Source: Chara braunii (Eukaryota > Streptophyta > Charophyceae > Charales > Characeae). From it: DNA of 31,477 nt. The notes beneath the pieces are model-generated. The model did no database searches. It was not told the DNA's origin and saw only the letters and a program-made list of their open reading frames with translations. This document shows positions 19,878 through 29,378 of this stretch, piece by piece. Numbering within the stretch: position 1 is the stretch's first letter; every line of letters starts with the position of its first letter. The translations under genes and the position numbers were made by a program. The DNA is taken from assembly GCA_003427395.1 (NCBI GenBank), contig BFEA01000121.1:907121-938597 (forward strand), read 5' to 3'.

Positions 19878-20978
19878 ATTTTTTTTTTTTTCGGTGCAAC
19901 CCCCCCCACGTGTTCTCCTCCCCATGCGGGCCCCGCCAGGTGCGCGCGCTTATGTTTCGGTGTGTGCGCGCGCCCTAAACATGATTGAGCGCTTTTGAGT
20001 GTACGCTTGGGGGGCTTTAAGCATGCGCTTAAGCGCACTCAAACGGTTTCATAGCTTCTTCTTCTTCCACCACATTCAAATTTTCTTCCTCTTCCTTTTT
20101 CCACCTCTCCATCTACTCCTCGATCTGCTTCCTCTTTGCGGCCTGCTTCACCTTCAAGGCCAATTTCTTGGCCTGTTTCACTAACTCTCTCTTCTCCATT
20201 TTGGTCTTCTGCTCAACCAGAATCTTGGTGGCCTCCTCCTCCTGCTCCTTCGTGTAAGGAGTGGTCCCAGTACCACCCCTCGTCTCCACTCTACACATGA
20301 ATGTGTTCCAGAAGCCTAACGGAAAACAGAGACGCTAGAGGGTTCCGAAGAGGGAGAACACCACGAGCAAGCCGTACATCGGATAGTCATCCATGGTGAT
20401 AGGTGCACGACAAGGGACTGTCCCACTCCTCACCACGTAAACCTACCCACTGAGTGATAGTTGACTCTCCTAGGACTACAAAATCCCTTTAGGACCCTAT
20501 CAACTATGGTCTCTAACCTAGACCTACTACTAAAGTTGTCACTACACGACCTTACTGCTGATCAAGAGGTATTTAAGGAGATCCCTCATAACTCCTCAGG
20601 AATTGTTTAACGTCGCAAACAGGACGGCGTGATCAACAAGTCCTCTCAAGACTTAGACAGTTGGTTGTGAAACCCACAACTCGTATTTTGGGCCAACCAT
20701 GCCACATCGAGTACCCCTCCGGTCTGTACCGGACCTTGGGAGGGTTAGTCCTCCGGGACGTGTCAACCGTTAAACATGGACAACAACCCTACTCAACCTG
20801 TGTGGGTTTGGTCAACAAAGCTCTACGACCTCGTGCACGAAGTTCCTATCACCAGGACAAAAGAGACTCAATGCAAAAAGAAGAGGCAGATAGACTCAGC
20901 AAGTACCATGGGGTGAGTGCACATCCGTAGGGCAAGGGGACAGGCTGAAGGCTTGGCGAGAGTATACAAACTCCAGCT

Positions 20979-21180
20979 TGGTCAAACTTGTGGTCAACAG
21001 TGGCGGTCAACGCTGGTCAACTTTCCGGTCAACGCCTTGATCAACGCCGGTCAACACCTCCATCAACGCCCAGGTCAACTTCGGTCAACACCTCGGGCAA
21101 GGCCTCGGTCAACTCTGGTCAAGGCCTCGATCAACATCTTGGTCAACACCGGTCAACTCCCTGGTCAACGCCTCGGTCAA
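20979..21180 (-). promoter_or_regulatory. GGTCAA (TTGACC) array in copy A
   Basis: Fourteen GGTCAA hexamers in about 200 bases, with decayed forms (GATCAA, CATCAA, GGGCAA) between them. This is denser and less decayed than the matching array in copy B. The element-strand reading TTGACC fits the W-box core TTGAC[CT]. Function is inferred. Confidence 0.5.
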
Positions 21181-21444
21181 CGCTGAGCTCGGCTACGGCT
21201 GCCAAACCCCTATTCTCCCACCAACCTTCGCGTCCCTTCTTTTTTTCCCTTCCTTCTTTCTTCTTTTCACCACGACTATGGTTTCTCTCTCCTTCCTCGT
21301 CTTCTCTTTCTTCTTCATTTCCTTCCTTCCTCGCTCAATCTTCTTCTCGCTCTTAGTCTCCTCCGTCGTCCTCCTTCCTGTGTCTGATCTCGGCGGCTAT
21401 GACCGCCACCTTCTTCCTTGAACCTCACAACCAATCTTGTATCA

Positions 21445-21447
<3 letters not shown>

Positions 21448-21493
<46 letters not shown>
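21448..21493. repeat. (CT)n microsatellite
   Basis: Uninterrupted CT run inside copy A. Insertion 1 sits at the matching position of copy B. Confidence 0.96.
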
Positions 21494-21495
<2 letters not shown>

Positions 21496-22653
21496 ATCCT
21501 TTGTGCAGGAGTGCGACGTCTCCCTACGGTGGCACAGCTATGGCGGACCCTTCTTCCTCGATGGTGCGGCTACTGTTGTGGCGCCCAACTGACGCTTCTT
21601 CTTTGGTCACTATGGCGTCCCTCTGACGTGGAGCGGAATTGACACCTTTTTTCCTCTTCTCTTCATCTTCTTCCTTATTCGACATGCATGCAAACAGATG
21701 GCAATCCACACTGGCGTCAGGCCCCCACACAAAGCTCAGAGATATCAAGGTCGAAAACGAGTTCAGATTCAAACTCCCTGCAAATGGGTATGGCGCCTGA
21801 GCGCCCTCACAACACCCTTTCAACATTGTCTTCAGAACAATTGTTCACACGCACACCACTCGAGATCTCCCTGGATGTTTGATACACGCTGACCATGTAC
21901 CACACACTCACTATAGACTAAATCTAACCTACGGCAGTTATGACTGCCTTCCAACTACTAACTACTAACGTCGATGGGGCGCTATGTCTGCCTTGCAGTC
22001 CACTTCTACTTCGGGCATTTGCAGACCACCTCGGACAAGACGCTCGTGCAGCGCTTCCACATGGCTCGCGCAATATGAATGAATTGTTGGACGCTGTCTC
22101 TTGATTTATACTTCTGTTGGTCGCTGGTCTGCTCCTTTCCATCGGGCCCAGGGTGCACACAGTCCCACATGGTAGTTGCTGACTTGACAAAGTGAGACCG
22201 AGACTGGGTACCGCTGACTAGACAAAGTTGGACTACCCACTAACCCATTTGCCTCTGGTCTAACGTGAACAATTCTCGAAAGGTCGCTTTCGTGCCTTCC
22301 GGAAGTCTGTAGAGTTGGCCTTTCGAAATTGTAGCAACTACGACTTTGACCTCTCAGGACTGTAGCAGCTACGACCTTGACCTTTCAGAAATGCAACAAC
22401 TATGACCCCTACATAGAGACGGACCCTACCTGACAGACCTATGGTTCAAAACCCGACATCCCCACTATCCTACAACAAAAGACAGGCGACACGAGAGACA
22501 CAGGTCGCGGGTTCAAACAGACACAGGGCAGTTGATACTGTACACGGGTTAGGGCAAGGTCAGGGATCGAGCCCTCGGATCCGCACCTGCTACCGTAAAG
22601 GTGAAAACCGTTTGACTCCCACCGGTTTAAATTCGAGGTCCTCTGAGAGTAAC

Positions 22654-23240
22654 TCAATCTACAATATGATCTTTACCTTTCTTTACTCTTTTGTAGGCAC
22701 GGACTACTCCGGGAGCAGTCTCTACAAGTTCTGTTTGTGTGAGCCAGCGATCGTCTTCGGGCGCTTGAAAGGAAAATCTGACTTTGTATTGTTTCTGAGG
22801 ACGACCTCTACCTCCTGTTCTAAACACATCCTCATCTACTATGTGATCAATGTCGTACCTTCCGTCCATATCTTGAGGAATCATCGATCATCTCGACAAG
22901 ATTGCTGACTTCACGTGCAAGGTAACAACTCTGACGCGTGAAAAATTGGATATGTGTGGAGGTGTGCTTGGATCTCTATCGTGTAGGATGGCCCATCTTC
23001 TCCGCCATTGACTATTAAGACTGGTCACAGTCCTCTATATGCAGGCAATAGCTTTTGTGGGATGTTCTCCTCTGGAGGAAACCCCTTTGACTTGACCTAG
23101 ACTAAGTCGCCTATTTGGAACTGTGATGGGCGACGGTGTTTGTTGGCTTGTTCTCTCATCTTGTGTCGGTCCTTCCTAAGGTTTTGCTGTTACGGTAGCA
23201 ATCTCTTTCTCGTGCTATAGTGCGAACTCCCTAGTACCGG
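22654..23240 (-). pseudogene. Integrase tail and chromodomain of an upstream element copy
   Basis: The frame 22654-22884 is the best-preserved chromodomain in the window: YDIDHIVDEDVF, then QYKVRFSF, then DDRWLTQTEL (Trp in the usual place) and a closing helix with a basic end. Chromodomains of this kind direct gypsy integrase to modified histones. 22885-23240 matches the integrase C-terminal part of element 1 (13741-14110) but with stops. Similarity ends abruptly at about 23240 (CCTAGTACCGG), where unrelated DNA begins, so this copy was truncated there. Confidence 0.85.
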
Positions 23241-25639
23241 TGTGAGGAAACCCGGGAAGGGTCATCTACTGTTCGCTGAAGCCAGGGGCAACAACGCCTG
23301 TCACTCGTTGCGCCTGCTTCAGAGGTCCTCAGCGAGCAGTAGGGTGGTGGGGGTTGTGTGGCCTGTGACTCCCTCGTTCAAAAGTTTAACTAGAGCACTC
23401 TCGCAACTGGCTGGATTGGCGAAGAATCTATTAGAAATATATGAGTTATTGCAAGCTCCCGGTTTCGACTTCAGAGCTCAAACGCCGCCAGGCGTCACTG
23501 CAGCAGGACCACAAAACTGCAGGGTTCTAGGAGAGATTTACTTTTACAAAATCAGCAGCAACTCCAACGCGAGGCCTTCGATCCGTTTGTTCACAATACG
23601 GTTTCCCTGTCAAACCATTTTAACACCGAGCAGCCATTTCGAATGGTCATTCGTCTTTGCGTTAAAACGCTGCCTGCGCCCTGTTTATGTGAGTTTTCCC
23701 CTTTACTAGGGATTGCGAGTCAAATTAATGCAGCGATAACGATGAAATTAATTGTGATTATAATAATAATAATAATAATATTTTAAGTAGGTGAAACTAT
23801 GCAAAAGGAGGTTTGTTGATTTCCCCATTCCTCTTATTCCGCTGAACAGTGTGCTCTTTGCGATACATTCAAAATCTCTGAAAATACTCAAGACGGTCCA
23901 AGGTGATTGTACACCTCATCTCAGGGCAAACATCTCTCCCCCATTTTACCGTGTGGTTCAAAATTTCATATCATCAAAGCCAAGTGGCAATATAACTATT
24001 CACTCTCCATACCAAAATCGCTATGACCACTTCACTCAGCTCCAGCTCCCGCTTACGGGACTGGTGACTGTTCTTGTGTTGAACGCCTCTTTCAAAGGCG
24101 ATGTAGTAGATCTGAAGGCTCCCCTCAAGTGTGAGGCCGCTCGTTCCAGCCTCTTTATCCACAGTTCTCACTCTCTTAGTCTGTGAGCCCAGTTCAATTC
24201 AGCCTCAGGATGCACACACAGACATCAATGTCGTACCCATAGAGACTCTCAGCCCGGACAAAGTAAGGGGGGGGGGGGAATCATGCGATCGTGACTATAA
24301 TTGCTTCCGACAGAGCATAGAGACTCGAATACTAACTTTCCTCATCGGCGATAAACGCTGAGATCGACTCTTTGAACATAGTTGTTGTGGGCACACAGAC
24401 TGCCCTTTCTACTTTCAGCGACGCAAGTTTCATACTCATCATTCACTGGTCCTCTCGCTATCGCCTGCCTCCACATGCCCCAAAGCCCGCACGCTTTCTC
24501 TCCCTCATCCTCTGATGCGCTTCCTTTCTATCTCTCCCACTCTTGCACCCGACCAATTCCCCTCTCTTTTTACAAGTGTCGTCCTCTCACTTAATAGCAC
24601 CCCAGTCTCAATCTCTGTTATTAGGGCGCGTACTTCTGACCGGTCGTAGCGCGCGCCTGCCTCTTCGTGTCCAATTCTTAGTGTCTCAAGTTACATCTCT
24701 TACACGTTGTTCTCCCTACTTACCTCTCGTCTTCAATGTTCGTCTTCTTAGACGCTTACTGCATGGAATCATTCTCACCCTCGGGAAGACCCATGGGCAG
24801 GTCTCAATGGAGCTTGGACTGCCTGTTAGGAGCTGTCGATCCCTTGTAAGAATGCCCGACTAGTCGCCTTATTACAGTCACTGTCGAGTCGCCCGTCACA
24901 TCTCAAGACATTCTCCACCTGTCATGGTGATCTGTTCACAGAGAATCCTGGACGAGGCAACCACGAAAGGACACAAACTGGGTTTGATCACGTGTAGTGC
25001 GGATCATCCGGTAGCAACGCTCTGCACAGAACGGGAGAAAGCACCAAAGCTCTCCAGTCACACTATTTCCGCTGGTCTTTTTCTTTTCCCCCATAGCTGG
25101 CAGACATGACGTTACTCCAGCGGGGGAAACAGAGAATAACCCACTGCCCATACAAAGCAAGCTGCCCCAAGTCAAGGTCCCCCTTCGTGACTCTTTGACT
25201 GTTCTCTCTCCGCAACCGACGATCCAAATTTCTCAAGAGAAGACCGCGGGCGCCAGGCTCGCTCCCCTTTCTCTCTCGTTCCAATCATACCCCAGAACCT
25301 CGTTCCTACCATGCCCAAGCTTCGCCTATCAGTACCTGTTGTGCCTCGTCCAGGCCTTGCGCGAGCTGACTGCGGATGCCCGACACATTGCTTCCTTCCC
25401 CCTTCGTCCAGCCCCTGCCTGAATCGAATCGCGATGATGGCTGCTTACGCCAGGCTCACTGCACTATTCTCTCCCTCCGTCCATATCCCCCATGTCCATG
25501 CTCCCGCGGCCTGAGCCCCCAACCGGGTTGTTCAATCCCTGCTTGAAGCGCTGGCGTGGACTGCGTACGCCAAACACGCTCCTGGATACTGCTCCCTCCG
25601 AATGAGAGCAGCCTCTTGCGGCCCTTTCCCTATAATGTC
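23241..25639. other. No recognisable gene
   Basis: Mixed-composition DNA. Frames of 155 residues (23242-23709, +) and 131 residues (23791-24186, +) exist, but neither shows a family motif or other support. A (TAA)n microsatellite occupies 23758-23781 and a run of G lies near 24268. A few imperfect repeats of a TGACTGCGKAYGCC-type word with following CTCCCTCCG occur at 25370-25605. Confidence 0.45.
23758..23781. repeat. (TAA)n microsatellite
   Basis: About eight TAA triplets in tandem. Confidence 0.93.
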
Positions 25640-25679
25640 TGGGATACAGCCCTCACGAGCTCAGTCCTTGCCCTCAGCA

Positions 25680-26660
25680 AAGCCCAGGGTTTTAGATCCT
25701 AGCTGGCGTCGTGGCACCTGTACCGAATCTGGCGCATATCAGAACCTGCCTCGTAGTACGGATTCAGTACCACTCCTAGGCCCCGTCCTATGGTCACTGC
25801 AGTCCCAGGCCGCAGGCCTGGAACGGCCCACAACAACAGTTTCGAGCAACTTAAGGGCTAGCGAGAAAAGAACCAGGATTTGGGATCCCCAAAATAACAT
25901 TGTCGAAGTCATGGCAAGCCGTGTCCACAACAGTCTCGGGCCCAATGCCACACCCAGGGACTCAAGCGTCACCGACCAGAAATCAATAGTACTGTGTCGT
26001 GGTACGCTGCTCCATTGTCGAACCATTGGTGACTCCCAGGATAAAGGAATCGAAGTGTCGTGTGTCGTTCTAGTGTCGCACCAGCGTTAGAAGCAGTGAA
26101 CCGCAGCAGTCCCGAACTGGATCAGAGTACCGCACCGGAAAATAACAAATGTGGAACCGCTCAGTGTCGTACCTGTTCCGAACCTGAAAATAAATGTCTG
26201 CCTGCAGTACGACGCTGTTGTCAAACCAATAACTGAGGCGTGTCATATCCATCCCAGGCCTGTCCCGAATCAAGGTATCGCGCCAATGTGGAATGTCGTT
26301 CGGTATTAATAAAGAATGCTCGTACCGTTCCAGTGTCAAGAATGTCAAGCCTGTACTCATGGCAACCCTGTCTCACCATACCAGCATCGGACCTGAGAGA
26401 ATTATTTGGAGCTACAGCAACCCGTACCGTACTAATGCCGAACCAAAACCGGACCTGAGACAACTGTCTCCAACCGCAGTGGCCTGTTCCATACCGATGC
26501 CGAACCAATACCGAACCTGAAACATGTCGAATACCGTATAATGCAGCAAAGCCGCGATAGTACCGAACCAGTCCCGAACCAGAGTGTCATGCCCGAACTG
26601 AACCAACGACCACATGGAAAATAATAAAGTCGTCCGTCTCAAAGTAACACCAGCAGCAAC
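25680..26660. repeat. Degenerate CCGAACC / GTACCG repeat field
   Basis: The words CCGAACC, CCGAAYY, GTACCG and GTGTCG recur many times, at highest density from 26090 to 26600 (for example CCGAACCAATACCGAACC and CCAGTCCCGAACCAG). No fixed period could be set by eye. Frames in this field read as reiterated VRYG/RYWFG-like words and are not treated as genes. Confidence 0.6.
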
Positions 26661-26789
26661 ATCACATTGGTCATCCAACCCATACTCACTCATAACACCC
26701 GGGATGCGTCAAAGTCAGGAACCAGGTAAATCAGGTAAGTCACGCAAGGGTACTGGATTATCGGAAAATAGACAGAATCGTTGGATTCG

Positions 26790-27200
26790 GAATAAATGAA
26801 TAATCTGGATCGCGAATACTTCAAATAAAATTTAATCAAATATTAAATAATCGTTAGTTTTCTTTCCTTTTTTTTTTTAATTATTTTTCTCATTTTTAGT
26901 TCAGTCATCAAGAAAAACGAAAAATGAAGATCAATTTTATCATAAATAAATTCCGACGAAAATATATTAAATAACAAATTCTCCTTCGTTTTTCTTTCCT
27001 TTAATTATCTTTAATCATTTTTCTTATTTTTAGTTCCATTGTTGGAAATAATAAAAATAAGGGATAATTCCCTCAAGAAATAATTTGATAAAAATTTAAA
27101 TAATTAGCAATTATCCCGCTATTATTGTACCTCCCATTATCTTCAATTATTTTTCCCAAATTTAATTTTGATATTAAAATTAATAAAAATTTGTGGGGTC
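26790..27200. repeat. AT-rich segment with diverged direct repeats
   Basis: The block TTTCTTTCCTTT..AATTATTTTTCTCATTTTTAGTT (26856-26902) returns in similar form at about 26993-27035 and more weakly at 27130-27165, an offset of roughly 135 bases. It could be part of the non-coding end or LTR of element 2, but no terminal motif proves it. Confidence 0.55.
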
Positions 27201-27581
27201 TTTTTGACACCAATCGCATGATGCAAAAGAGTCGCGCCAAGGCCCATGTCCGTATTTCCGTCCCGGGGCTACTAGCTCCGGAATTAGCCTCGGAACAGAC
27301 GAGAACCATGGGTATTAGGCGCAACAACCGTGACCATTTGTTCCGTCGATTTCAAGGGTGAGTCTTAGTACTTGACATGGAGGATTTTAGGGGTCCTCTC
27401 CCAACCCCTAATTTTTCATAATGGCGCCGATGAAACTTTCGGTCAATCCCTCTCTAGGTAAATAATACAAGGGTCTATCCACCGAATTTCGGGTGGCCGA
27501 CTGGCCTTCGGCCGCCCGACAAACAACCCCGGACCTTTTCTCGATGCCCCTGTCGAACCCGCTTCGTCTTTATCAGATGAA
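27201..27581. other. Non-coding spacer with GC hairpin
   Basis: No gene. A hairpin with 11-bp arms and one mismatch (27490-27500 with 27508-27518, 7-base loop) lies about 65 bases beyond the last element 2 stop on the minus strand. On the minus strand at 27396-27418 there is a purine-rich AATTAGGGGTTGGGAGAGG that could be a polypurine tract for element 2. Confidence 0.45.
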
Positions 27582-28075
27582 TCATATAAGATTTAGAGCA
27601 ACCACACGAGCACGACTCTTATGTCCGCGCTTATATGTCTGACGCTTGGGTTTTTTCGGAACTCTAGGACTGAGAGGATGTTTCATTCCTCTCTTATGGC
27701 GCAGTCGCTTGGCTGTCGTTTTAGGTATGTTTCTCAGCCTCTTCCTTCGTTGGAGTGGCAATACAGCAAATGCTCCACCTCGCCTAATGCGGACTCTGCG
27801 CTTGGGCCTCCACAACACCAAGAGTCATTTTCTTCTCTTACCTAACTTCAAACCCTTCACCTTCCGGGTCTCTACTCTCTTCCTCTTTTTCGAGCTCTCT
27901 CCTGCCTCGAACCGTCTCGACGGTCCCTCATCTGTCACCTTAGCTTTCCCCTTTCCTTTAGGGTCTGACAATCTTTGGGCAGGAGTAGGAGTTTCCCTTG
28001 GCTTTAACAACTTCAATCTAGCCCCTGTCACATGATCCTTCCACTTATCCCCATCTAGCTCAGCAATCATATATG
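27582..28075 (-). pseudogene. Integrase C-terminus, element 2
   Basis: Minus-strand reading gives YMIAELDGDKWKDHVTGARLK, the beta-rich C-terminal integrase module (usual form AYx-I-AELDGx, then GARLK), then a Pro/Lys/Arg-rich tail ending GKRRK-stop at 27825-27827. The same frame stays open to 27582 with more basic residues. At its upstream side (28075) the minus-strand coding sense stops abruptly and plus-strand RNase H sense starts. The residues that should connect it to the integrase core are missing. Confidence 0.8.
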
Positions 28076-29378
28076 CTAACAGATCCCACGATTGCGCGAT
28101 GGTTGATCGGGATCCGACTCTACGATTATACTGTGGAGAGAATCTCGGGAACGAAGAATGCGGTAGCCAACGGACTTTCGCGAATTCCGATCGAGGCGGA
28201 GTGACCAATAGTGACCGCCGCACTGACTATGACCGAGCCTAGACAGACTGATCGATTCCTAGTTAACCTTTATGAAGGAAAGTACCGGACTATAGGGCTG
28301 CATCTGTCAGGAGAGGAGAGTTCTGACTCGAAGATTAGGAGGCAGGCAGCACAGTAATGCCTTAGATCTGGGCATTTGTCCCGCAGACCTACGGGATCAG
28401 GAATGCCTCTGCGAGTGATCTGTGACCCAGAGGAGAGGCAATCCATAGTGGCGGAACTGCATGACGGTGTGGTCGGTGGACATAGAGGAGTAAAAGGGAC
28501 ATATGAGAAGGTCCGAAGACTATACTGGTGGGAAGGTCAGTACAAGGACGTCGAAAAGTACTATGTGACTTGTGAGGAATGTCAGAAGAGATCGTTTGTG
28601 AGATACAAGGAGCCACTTCATCCGTCCTACCCTACTCAACCGGGCGAGAAGGTCCATATCGATCTAGTTAAAATGTCGAAGGGAGTAGGAAATATGAACT
28701 ATGTCGTGAATATCAGAGATGACTTGACAGGGTTTGTTGACGGAAAACCTATTAGAACTAAGGCAACTAGAGAAGTGAAGAACTTTGTTCTGGAGTACCT
28801 GTCTAGATACGGGTGTGTCAGTAGAATTGTGATGGAGAGAGGAGCGAAGTTCCTAGCAGACGAGGTGCAGAATGTGTTCAAGAAAGCAGGAGCTAGGGTA
28901 TCAATAGCCACTGCCTATCACCCTCCATTCAACGCACCTGTAGAGCGAGGACATCAGTCCTTGCTAGCGTCGCTATCCAAGTGGTGTAGAGGTAAGGATA
29001 GCGACTGGCCAAAATACTTTCGGTATGCGATATGGGCAGATAATGTCACAGTTCGAGCAAGCACAGGATACCCTCCTTACACTCTATGGTTCGGGAGGCA
29101 CGGCCCTCTACCCATATATTTTCATGTTGATAGTTGGACTACATTTGACCGGGCGGACAGTATCTCACGAGAAGAGCTTCTCGCGGCTAAGACTAGACAG
29201 ATAGCCTACGGGTTAGAGGACAATTTGATGACCGCGTCCGATCGATTGGCGGTGGAGAGAAGCAAAGGCAAGGAAATATGGCACAAGGATGTTAGGGTTA
29301 GAAAGGAGAAGATAATTGTGGGTGATATGGTGCAGTTTTTCCATAAAACTGATGCCACTTTTGTAAGGTACACTCATA
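28076..29378 (+). pseudogene. Inverted block: RNase H tail plus integrase, element 2
   Basis: From 28076 the plus strand reads LTDPTIARWL, YDYTVERISGTKNAVANGLSR: the end of RNase H. After a TGA at 28202-28204 it continues in the same frame through EGKYRTIGLHL into the integrase zinc domain (HDGVVGGHRGVKGTY, then CEECQ) and catalytic core (HIDLVK; SRIVMERGAKFL, where the second Asp position is occupied by Glu; YHPPFNAPVERGH with the Glu). It then goes to IVGDMVQFFHKTD. It ends near 29378 (TFVRYTHK). The integrase part from 28376 is open for about 330 codons, the longest clean coding stretch in the window. Neither end has the adjoining part of its own domain on the plus strand; both are found on the minus strand. 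Confidence 0.9.

Larger units (their letters stand above)
19120..20035. mobile_element. Insertion in gag with imperfect inverted ends
   Basis: Gag coding is interrupted by non-coding, AT-rich DNA. The edges are similar in inverted orientation: the left reads CGCTTAATCCCGCACTCAAAAGCG then GTGGGCGCG. The right, reverse-complemented, has CGCTTAAGCGCATGCTTAAAG then ACACTCAAAAGCGCTC and TAGGGCGCGCGC. The precise ends and any target duplication cannot be fixed. The interior contains a 200-base-offset duplication, a CA/TA microsatellite and the assembly gap. Confidence 0.55.
13470..20298 (-). mobile_element. Element 1: degenerate Ty3/gypsy chromovirus-like internal region
   Basis: Read from right to left on the minus strand the order is gag (coiled coil, capsid, CCHC), protease, reverse transcriptase, RNase H, integrase, chromodomain, which is the Ty3/gypsy order with a chromovirus-type end. 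It is flanked by the LTR-like copies A (20298-22615) and B. Every domain has stops, frameshifts or both, and gag is split by an insertion and an assembly gap, so the element is dead as read here. Confidence 0.9.
17238..20298 (-). pseudogene. Gag, element 1 (broken, interrupted by an insertion)
   Basis: The N-terminus starts at 20298 (MCRVETRGGTGTTPYTKEQE) and leads into a Lys/Glu-rich coiled coil. An in-frame TAG lies at 20113-20115; the frame then continues to about 20035, where an insertion begins. Gag resumes near 19060 with Glu-rich sequence, then a 27-residue repeat (three copies, 18670-18912) and a second helical region with several stops. The capsid-like part lies in 17836-18381 (FDNWEANINSYV, FHALKDKAGSFARSLARA, LQTVHSRQW). 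A Gly/Gln/Arg-rich stretch is followed by one zinc knuckle, CIYCGASGHIIKYC (CX2CX4HX4C), near 17245-17290. Gag packages the element RNA. The ATG overlaps the proposed LTR end by one base, so no leader or primer binding site is visible. Confidence 0.85.
20298..22615 (-). mobile_element. LTR-like copy A (uninterrupted)
   Basis: About 2.3 kb matching the three segments of copy B in order. Inferred limits are TGAATGTG (20298) on the left and ACCGTTTGA (22615) on the right. On the element strand the left limit ends in CA. It separates the chromodomain remnant of an upstream copy (22654-22884) from the gag of element 1. Inside are the GGTCAA array, a (CT)n run and a 17-base inverted pair (20894-20910 with 22168-22184). 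The limits are inferred from similarity and terminal TG/CA; part of this may be leader rather than LTR. Confidence 0.72.

Noticed and set aside
22439-22600. tRNA-like B-box words (GGTTCAAAC, GGATCGAGCCC) in the LTR-like sequence
   Set aside because: No A box at a proper distance and no cloverleaf could be drawn, so neither a tRNA nor a SINE is supported.
25602-26090. 162-codon plus-strand frame
   Set aside because: No recognised motif; it runs into the degenerate repeat field and overlaps an equally long antisense frame.
27422-27430. TGGCGCCG on the plus strand as a primer binding site, preceded by TTTTTCA as an LTR end
   Set aside because: TGGCGCCG resembles primer sites of some plant gypsy elements, but the neighbouring element runs on the minus strand, no plus-strand gag follows and the match is only 8 bases around a GGCGCC palindrome.
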